Source: an uncultured Clostridia bacterium (lineage in GTDB: Bacteria > Bacillota > Clostridia > UBA1381). From it: 10,923 nt of DNA. Position 1 is the stretch's first letter; each line of letters starts with the position of its first letter. The position numbers and the translations under genes are program-made. The stretch is taken from assembly GCA_934486495.1 (NCBI GenBank), contig CAKSPW010000072.1, forward strand, positions 1-10,923, given 5' to 3'. Shown piece after piece: positions 5,841-10,923 of the stretch. Below the pieces are notes generated by a model. The model searched no databases and had not been told where the DNA came from. It was given only the letters and a program-made list of their open reading frames with translations.

Positions 5841-8800
5841 ATGAAAAATTCAGTAAAAAAAGAAAAAAAGATAATACCTACGTATATTCCGGCAAAAGCG
5901 ATGGACTTGCCTATGTTCTTTGAAAAAAAGCCGTATCAGGGAGCAAGCGGAAGGCTTTATCCTCTGCCGTTTTCGGACAGCATAAGCGATGAGAAAACAG
6001 ATGTCGGGTATGATGTTTATACGCTGGAAAACGAATATATTATGACGCAGGTTTTGCCGGACAAGGGTGGAAAAATACTGCGCGGTTATGATAAGGTCGG
6101 AAAATATGATTTTATTTATTACAATGAGGTGATAAAGCCTGCATTGGTCGGTCTTGCAGGACCGTGGATATCGGGCGGAATAGAATTTAATTATCCTCAG
6201 CATCACAGACCCACAACATATATGCCTCTTGAAGCCGTAGTTGAAGAGAGAGACAACGGAGAAAAAACAGTATGGACGGGCGAGGTTGAGCCGTTTAACA
6301 GACTAAAGGGTATGGTCGGCATAGCCATTGATGAAGGAAGAAGCTATATAAAAGCAAAGGTTAAGGTTTATAACCGTACTGCACAGCCACAGGTATTCAT
6401 GTGGTGGGCAAATCTTGCGGTTCCGGTAAACGAAACGTATAAAACCATTTTTCCGCCGGATGTGGAGTGGGTCAACGATCATGACAGACGATGTGTTATG
6501 AGCTGGCCTATTGCAAAGGGAGTGTATGAAACCGCAAGACCGTTTGATTATGGTGACGGCACAGATATTTCAATGTATAACGCCGTAAAGGTCCCCTCAT
6601 CATTTTTGGTATCTCAGGGACAGTCGGATATGGATTTTGTTGCGGGCTATGACGGAGGAAAGAAAAAAGGTATTGTTACCGTTGCGGATCATCATATTTC
6701 TCCCGGGAAAAAGATGTGGCATTGGGGTAAAGGTGATTTCGGTGATATGTGGTGTTCAAATCTTACGGACGAAAACGGACCGTATATTGAGCTTATGACG
6801 GGGGTATATACTGATAATCAGCCTGATTTTACATGGATTGCGCCTTATGAAACACGTACATTTGAGCAGTACTGGTATCCGATAAGAGAAATCGGCGATG
6901 TAAAAAATGCTACAATAGACGCGGCCGTTAATTTGGAGCAAAAGGGCGATAAACTGTTTTTCGGATTTAATGTTACAGGTAAATTTAATAATGCACAAAT
7001 AAAGGTTTATAATAATGATGACATTATATTTACCGATGTGACAAGCCTTGATCCGTCAAAGGCGTACATTAATGAAATTGATATGGGCAGAGTAAATATT
7101 AATGACGTGAAAATCGAGCTTTTATCTGCAGAGGGTAAGTGCCTTGTTGACTACAAAACATATGTCAGAGGTCAGAAAAAACCGATAACGCCGAGAAAGC
7201 CGGTTGTACGTCCGGAGGAAATTGAAACCGTAGAAGAGCTCTATATAAACGGACTGCATTTAGAGCAGTATAAGCAGCATAATTATGACGCGGCAGATTA
7301 TTATAAAGAGGGAATAAAACGCAGTAAAAATGATATAAGATGCAACACCTCAATGGCGCGTATTTCATATAAAAACGGTCAGTTTGAGGATTGTATAGGA
7401 TTTGCGGACGCTGCAATAGTCAGCTTGACAAACAGAAATATGCATCCGTCAGATGCGGAAGCTTTTTATTTTAAAGGACTTGCGCTGAAGGCTTTGGGTA
7501 GAGAAAAGGAAGCGTATGATGTTCTTTCGATGGCTGCATGGGATTATAAGTTCCGTTCGGCAGCGTATTATGAGCTGGCTTTGCTTGATTGCATGATGAG
7601 CGATTTTGATGCGGCTGTTGAAAAGCTTGACACATCTCTTTGCTATAATAAAAATCACACTAAAGCACTTAATATAAAAGCGCTTATACTGATGAAGCTC
7701 GGCAAAAACAATGACGCGGAGAAAATCTTAAAATCGGTGCAGGAGTTTGATCCGCTCGATATGTTCAGCAGCTTTTTGCTTTTAAAATTTGACGGTGGGA
7801 ATAAGGATTTATTCAATAAAACATTTGGATTAAAAAGCGAAAATTATCTGGATGTCGCATACGATTTGGTGAGCGGAGGCTTTTATGAGGATGCGTCTGA
7901 TGTAATTAATACAGCCGAAATGAAATATCCGATGTTTGATTATGTTTTGGCTTATTGCAGCGGAAAGCTTGGAAACAGCGAAGATGAGATGAAGCATTTG
8001 GCAATGGCTCAGGCGCAGGATACCGGATACTGCTTCCCGTCGCGCATTGATGATATTGCTGTTTTGGAAAATGCAATTGAAAAAAATCCCGGCGCAGATA
8101 ATGCCTATTACTATCTCGGATGTTTGTTTTATGATAGGTTTGCTTATAATAGAGCAACAAAGTTTTGGGAAAAATGCATAGAGCTTAACAGAAAGCATCC
8201 TAAGGCCTTCAGAAATCTTGCACTTTCGTATTTTGATAAGAAGAGGGATTTTATATCGGCAAAAAGCTGTATGGAAATTGCTCTTAAAAATAAGCCTGAT
8301 GATCCGAGGTTGATTTTGGAATATCAGCAGATATTAAAGAATATGAACTATTCACCTGCTTACAGATTGGGCATTTACGATAAGTACAACAATTTAATGA
8401 TGCAGCGTGACGATTGCTATTTGGATAAAATAACGCTTATGTGCATGGAGGGGAAATACAAGCAGGCGATAGAAGCGGCAAAATGCAGACGTTTTCATAT
8501 ATACGAAGGCGGAGAGGGAAAGCTTACAAAGCTTCATGCGTGGATGTATGTATTATACGCAAACGAGCTGTTTAAAGGCGGAAAGCTTGATGAGGCAAAG
8601 GAAGCGTACCTTGACGGAATAAATATGCCGAAATCGTATGGCGAGGCAAAAACCTTTTTCAATCAGGAGGCGCATATATATTACTATTTGGGTTGCCTTT
8701 TGGAAGCGGAAAATAAGGATGCGCAAAATGCATATGAGGCTGCGGCTGTTTATAAGGCGGCGGTATCGGAAATATCACTGTTTCGCGCGCTTGCACTGCG

Positions 8801-9113
8801 TAAGCTTTATAAATTTTCCGAAGCAAAAGCGGTTCTCGATGAAATGGGAAGCGCGGCAGATAATCTTATAGATAACTGTGATATGCGTACATATTACGGA
8901 GTAGGTTCTCCGTCGCCTATGCCGTTTGAGCTTGATATAAAAAAGAATAATCTCACAGACGGATATATTTTAAAGGCATTTGCTCTTTTGGGTGACGGCG
9001 ATTACAGCGCTGCGGATGAGTGCATAGAAAAAGCGAGAAAAATTAACAGATATGATTTTAGAATTTACGCTTACGATAATATAAAAAACAGCGTTATATA
9101 TGGTAGGCTGTAA
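5841..9113 (+). CDS. DUF5107 domain plus TPR-repeat protein (copy 2), probable cytoplasmic carbohydrate-active protein
   Basis: This 1090-residue paralogue of the protein at 1337-4525 is collinear over most of its length. The DUF5107 domain (~55-348) carries LPDKGGKILRGYDK (72-85), WISGGIEFNYPQHHR (109-123), ADHHISPGKKM (282-292), IELMTGVYTDNQPDF (316-330) and QYWYPI. Residues ~355-445 look like an all-beta module that differs most from copy 1. TPR-like helices follow, clearest at ~540-570, 574-636, 753-800, 899-929 and 945-975. YEGGEG (888-893) corresponds to CEGGEH in copy 1, a motif outside the usual TPR consensus. The C-terminal YYGVGSPSPMPF (1018-1029) has only a weak counterpart in copy 1. 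No signal peptide is present; the Lys-rich N-terminus lacks a hydrophobic stretch. It is the first gene of an operon with the oxidoreductase 35 bp downstream. The reaction is unknown, and both copies keep the same candidate catalytic His/Glu residues. Confidence 0.88.
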   Translation: MKNSVKKEKKIIPTYIPAKAMDLPMFFEKKPYQGASGRLYPLPFSDSISDEKTDVGYDVYTLENEYIMTQVLPDKGGKILRGYDKVGKYDFIYYNEVIKPALVGLAGPWISGGIEFNYPQHHRPTTYMPLEAVVEERDNGEKTVWTGEVEPFNRLKGMVGIAIDEGRSYIKAKVKVYNRTAQPQVFMWWANLAVPVNETYKTIFPPDVEWVNDHDRRCVMSWPIAKGVYETARPFDYGDGTDISMYNAVKVPSSFLVSQGQSDMDFVAGYDGGKKKGIVTVADHHISPGKKMWHWGKGDFGDMWCSNLTDENGPYIELMTGVYTDNQPDFTWIAPYETRTFEQYWYPIREIGDVKNATIDAAVNLEQKGDKLFFGFNVTGKFNNAQIKVYNNDDIIFTDVTSLDPSKAYINEIDMGRVNINDVKIELLSAEGKCLVDYKTYVRGQKKPITPRKPVVRPEEIETVEELYINGLHLEQYKQHNYDAADYYKEGIKRSKNDIRCNTSMARISYKNGQFEDCIGFADAAIVSLTNRNMHPSDAEAFYFKGLALKALGREKEAYDVLSMAAWDYKFRSAAYYELALLDCMMSDFDAAVEKLDTSLCYNKNHTKALNIKALILMKLGKNNDAEKILKSVQEFDPLDMFSSFLLLKFDGGNKDLFNKTFGLKSENYLDVAYDLVSGGFYEDASDVINTAEMKYPMFDYVLAYCSGKLGNSEDEMKHLAMAQAQDTGYCFPSRIDDIAVLENAIEKNPGADNAYYYLGCLFYDRFAYNRATKFWEKCIELNRKHPKAFRNLALSYFDKKRDFISAKSCMEIALKNKPDDPRLILEYQQILKNMNYSPAYRLGIYDKYNNLMMQRDDCYLDKITLMCMEGKYKQAIEAAKCRRFHIYEGGEGKLTKLHAWMYVLYANELFKGGKLDEAKEAYLDGINMPKSYGEAKTFFNQEAHIYYYLGCLLEAENKDAQNAYEAAAVYKAAVSEISLFRALALRKLYKFSEAKAVLDEMGSAADNLIDNCDMRTYYGVGSPSPMPFELDIKKNNLTDGYILKAFALLGDGDYSAADECIEKARKINRYDFRIYAYDNIKNSVIYGRL

Positions 9114-9148
9114 GGCTCTTGTTGCCTGATATTTTGAGAGGAATTTAT

Positions 9149-10162
9149 ATGAAAAAAATAACCTATTCCATAATCGGAGGCGGCTGGAGAGCGGAATTTT
9201 ATTTGCGGATAGCAAGGTTAATTCCGGATAGATTTAAAGCGGCGTGCATATATTTAAGAAATTCGCATACTGCTGACACAATAGCTGCAAAATACGACGT
9301 TAATATTGTCCGAAGCCTTGAAGAATTAAAAAATGTACCGTGTGATTTTTTTGTAAATTGCATTGATAAAAATAATATTTCCTTTCTGTCCTTAGAGCTT
9401 GCGGAGGAGGGGTATGCCATTCTTTCGGAAACCCCTGCCTGCGTCGGTAAAAAATCGGCGGATATGATTTTGAGTAAATATAATTCAAATATGAAAATAC
9501 AGGTTGCCGAACAGTTTAAGCTAAAGCCTATGTATCAGGCTGTAAAGAAAATAACGGACAGCGGAATTTTAGGTGAAATTAATTATATTTATATATCCGC
9601 GGCACATGAATATCATGCTATGAGCCTGATAAGGTTTTTTCTTAACTGCGATGATGGGACTATTGTATCGGAGAGTGAGTTTAATCCGACTGTTTTGCAT
9701 ACAAATTTCAGATACGGGGAGGAGGAAAAAGAGTACAGGCGGTCAAAGCAGGTTATAAGGATATTCGATTTTTGCGGAAAAACAGCGGTGTATGATTTTG
9801 ACTCCGAACAGTATTTTTCTCCGATTAGAAGCGATAGGCTTGTCATAAGAGGAACGCGCGGAGAAATTGACGGAAGCAGAGTCAGGTATTTTAATAAAAA
9901 TGATGAATATGTCGAAAGTAAAATAGTTCGCGGCAGAAGCGGTGAGCTTGACGGATTTTTTTACGGTGATATTTTCTTTGAAAATAAGATTGTATATAAA
10001 TCTCCGTTCCCCCGTGCGAGAATTTCGGACGAAGAAACAGCCATAGCGGTCAATCTTGAAAAGATGGCAGCATATGTAAACGGCGGTGCGGATTTTTACG
10101 GAATTTGTTCGGCTGTAAGGGATGTGGTGCTGTGGAACGGCTTTAAAATATGCGAAAAATAA
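9149..10162 (+). CDS. Gfo/Idh/MocA-family oxidoreductase with altered EKP motif
   Basis: This 337-residue cytoplasmic protein is a predicted NAD(P)-dependent dehydrogenase of the Gfo/Idh/MocA family, which usually oxidise or reduce sugars, inositols or their derivatives. The N-terminal Rossmann fold begins ITYSIIGGGWRAEFYL with the glycine-rich loop at residues 10-12. SETPA (93-97) occupies the place of the family's EKP motif, so the usual catalytic lysine is a threonine. The C-terminal domain includes AEQFKLKPMYQAVKKI and AAHEYHAMSLIRFF (151-164), whose histidines may act at the substrate site. The ATG at 9149 is preferred because GAGG (9138-9141) sits 7 nt upstream and the Rossmann fold starts at once. 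A TTG at 9119 would add ten unlikely residues. It follows the DUF5107 gene by 35 bp with no terminator between, so it is co-transcribed. A structural or non-catalytic role is possible given the missing lysine. Confidence 0.85.
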   Translation: MKKITYSIIGGGWRAEFYLRIARLIPDRFKAACIYLRNSHTADTIAAKYDVNIVRSLEELKNVPCDFFVNCIDKNNISFLSLELAEEGYAILSETPACVGKKSADMILSKYNSNMKIQVAEQFKLKPMYQAVKKITDSGILGEINYIYISAAHEYHAMSLIRFFLNCDDGTIVSESEFNPTVLHTNFRYGEEEKEYRRSKQVIRIFDFCGKTAVYDFDSEQYFSPIRSDRLVIRGTRGEIDGSRVRYFNKNDEYVESKIVRGRSGELDGFFYGDIFFENKIVYKSPFPRARISDEETAIAVNLEKMAAYVNGGADFYGICSAVRDVVLWNGFKICEK

Positions 10163-10168
10163 AATGAT

Positions 10169-10202
10169 AAAATGCTGCCGAATGTTATCGGCAGCATTTT
10201 TT
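10169..10202 (+). terminator. Rho-independent terminator of the DUF5107-oxidoreductase operon
   Basis: AAAATGCTGCCGA (10169-10181) pairs over 13 bp with TCGGCAGCATTTT (10188-10200) around a 6-nt loop. The T run extends to 10202. It starts 6 nt after the oxidoreductase stop codon. Confidence 0.93.
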
Positions 10203-10275
10203 AGGGCATAGTTACAATTATGCGATTTGAATTTTTATATTCCTAAAAAACAATATTTTTTCTTAAAATTTAAAA

Positions 10276-10304
10276 TTGAAAACAAAATTAAAACCGAGTA
10301 TAAT
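10276..10304 (+). promoter_or_regulatory. Strong orphan promoter
   Basis: TTGAAA (10276-10281), exactly 17 nt, then TATAAT (10299-10304): the closest match to the sigma-A consensus in the window. The transcript would start near 10311 and enter a region with only a micro-ORF, so it may drive a small RNA, a small protein, or a gene that has been lost. Confidence 0.65.
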
Positions 10305-10369
10305 TATATTAGCGGATATAGGTGATTATGCGCATTAACAGTTTTATTAAGAAAGTTGGAGGAAACATT

Positions 10370-10441
10370 ATGAGCAAGGTCTTGTATGCAAGGCAAAAAA
10401 ATGTAAGGAAAAAAGGGGAGATTTGCGGAAAACAAGTATAG
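10370..10441 (+). CDS. Hypothetical micro-ORF, 23 residues, basic
   Basis: ATG 10370 is preceded by GGAGGAA (10358-10364) at 5 nt, a good ribosome binding site, and lies about 60 nt downstream of the strong promoter at 10276-10304. The product begins MSKVLYARQKNVRKKGEIC, is rich in Lys and Arg, and has no hydrophobic segment. An in-frame ATG at 10328 would extend it to 37 residues but lacks a binding site. It could be a small protein, a leader peptide, or the surviving first codons of a broken gene. I do not recognise a family. Confidence 0.3.
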   Translation: MSKVLYARQKNVRKKGEICGKQV

Positions 10442-10616
10442 GTGTTGGAAGGAATTACTATTTTTACAAGGGGCAATTCCTCATTTTGTGTAAACCTCAA
10501 ATTTGACTCCAAAATGATGATATAATCTAATTAATTTTTGTGGGCTGAAAGAAAAGTTTGTCTTTTCCTGTGACAAGGTAAATCTGTGTAACGTGTTATC
10601 CTGATTCAATATTTCC

Positions 10617-10733
10617 ATGACTTTCAGCGCTGTCATATCCGCTTTCGTTTGCTTTTTTGCAAAACCGTTCATGATGATTTTCGTGGAAGCCGGAGAAGCC
10701 GAGGCCATAAAGCAATATTTATTTCAAAAGTAG
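10617..10733 (+). pseudogene. Probable remnant of a MATE-family efflux transporter
   Basis: The reading frame gives a 38-residue segment containing AFVCFFAKPFMMIFVEAGE (9-27) followed by AIKQYL and a stop. 'FFaKPlmmiFv...e...i...YL' is typical of the loop after a transmembrane helix in MATE (NorM/DinF-type) multidrug transporters, which are about 450 residues long. Nothing before or after it in any frame continues the family, so this would be an internal scrap left by deletion. There is no ribosome binding site for the ATG. The match is by memory of the family pattern. A chance ORF is the alternative, and a 75-codon minus-strand ORF overlaps it without recognisable content. Confidence 0.4.
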
Positions 10734-10767
10734 CGTTGTGCAAAAGCGAGAAATGTATGTCAAATCA

Positions 10768-10796
10768 TTGTTTTAATCGGCAACATATGATATAAT
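10768..10796 (+). promoter_or_regulatory. Promoter of the terminal small membrane-protein gene
   Basis: TTGTTT (10768-10773), a 17-nt spacer and TATAAT (10791-10796). The -10 is extended by TGA at 10788-10790. The predicted start near 10803 leaves a leader of about 37 nt with an AAGGAG ribosome binding site. Confidence 0.7.
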
Positions 10797-10839
10797 CATA
10801 GTAGCAGTAAATTGAGTTTAATATAAGGAGTGTGATTGA

Positions 10840-10923
10840 ATGAAAAAAATTATAAAATCTTTCGCATTTTGGTTCGCTATTATTGGTATTATCGGAATTA
10901 TCTTAAATTTGGTTGAATTTGAT
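10840..10923 (+). CDS. N-terminal fragment of a membrane protein, cut by the window end
   Basis: ATG 10840 follows AAGGAG (10825-10830) at 9 nt and a good promoter at 10768-10796. The 28 visible codons begin MKKIIKSFAFWFAIIGIIG and continue hydrophobic to residue 24, then NLVEFD: a positively charged start and one transmembrane helix, either an uncleaved signal anchor or a first membrane span. No cleavage motif is seen. The family cannot be told from this much. It is separate from the operon upstream. Confidence 0.7.
   Translation, partial: MKKIIKSFAFWFAIIGIIGIILNLVEFD

Larger units (their letters stand above)
10203..10839. other. Gene-poor stretch with an orphan promoter and gene remnants
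   Basis: No intact gene of ordinary size is convincing here. The stretch holds a near-consensus promoter (10276-10304), a micro-ORF with a good ribosome binding site (10370-10441), a short hairpin AGGAATT/AATTCCT (10450-10456 with 10475-10481), and an 8-bp inverted repeat GCTGAAAG/CTTTCAGC (10544-10551 with 10621-10628). It also holds a MATE-like coding remnant (10617-10733) and the promoter of the next gene. The motif ATGATATAATC occurs twice, at 10517-10527 and 10787-10797. The second copy is an extended -10 of a good promoter, and the first lacks a well-placed -35. The mixture suggests past deletions or insertions. Confidence 0.6.

Noticed and set aside
5662..5844. 60-codon plus-strand ORF in the second divergent intergenic region
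   Set aside because: It covers both predicted promoters and the operator palindrome, lacks a ribosome binding site, and ends inside the start of the next gene. It is a chance ORF.
7830..8198. 122-codon minus-strand ORF inside the second DUF5107 gene
   Set aside because: It is a shadow of the coding strand with Cys/Ile/His-rich composition and no family features.
10450..10481. AGGAATT/AATTCCT hairpin as a terminator of the orphan transcript
   Set aside because: Seven A/T-rich base pairs, an 18-nt loop and only a short T run. Too weak to call.
10503..10526. TTGACT and TATAAT as a promoter
   Set aside because: The spacer is 12 nt, too short for sigma-A use. The TATAAT could only act through its TGA extension.
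10481..10708. 75-codon minus-strand ORF in the gene-poor stretch
   Set aside because: No ribosome binding site, no recognisable family, and it overlaps the more convincing MATE-like plus-strand remnant. A small unknown protein cannot be fully excluded.

Overview
The window looks like a chromosomal segment of an AT-rich, low-GC Gram-positive bacterium, most likely a gut-type Clostridia (Bacillota). This rests on strong GGAGG-type ribosome binding sites, TATAAT -10 boxes in AT-rich spacers, GTG/TTG starts on regulators, and the protein families present. The taxonomic placement is inference. No rRNA, tRNA or CRISPR array was seen.

Layout from left to right. (a) 1-126: the edge of what may be an IS3-like insertion sequence running off the left side. 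It carries the first codons of a minus-strand ORF and a locally GC-richer end. (b) 127-4525: a divergent pair, a minus-strand regulator and a plus-strand 1062-residue DUF5107-plus-TPR protein, separated by about 140 bp holding an 11-bp perfect inverted repeat with a 19-nt gap. (c) 4539-4582: a bidirectional terminator between convergent genes. (d) 4593-9113: a second copy of the same divergent pair. Its regulator is also 355 residues and its DUF5107-TPR protein has 1090, with an 11-bp perfect inverted repeat (20-nt gap) between them. (e) 9149-10162: a Gfo/Idh/MocA-family oxidoreductase in the same operon as the second DUF5107 protein, closed by a strong terminator. (f) 10203-10839: about 640 bp without an intact gene. 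It holds a strong orphan promoter, a micro-ORF with a good ribosome binding site and a probable MATE-efflux remnant. (g) 10840-end: the start of a small membrane protein under its own promoter.

The central observation is a tandemly duplicated regulator/effector module. Both regulators have an inverted domain order. A LacI/GalR-type sugar-sensing domain comes first, with no N-terminal DNA-binding domain, and a LuxR-like helix-turn-helix sits at the C-terminus. Each faces its own DUF5107-TPR protein across a widely spaced palindrome, one arm of which forms the -35 box of the regulator's promoter. The DUF5107 domain resembles the galactose-mutarotase-like beta-sandwich seen in carbohydrate-active proteins. 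Both large proteins lack signal peptides, so they should act in the cytoplasm. With the NAD(P)-type oxidoreductase, the simplest reading is a ligand-induced intracellular pathway acting on one or two related sugars or glycosides. The substrate, the reaction and the transporter (none is in the window) remain unknown.
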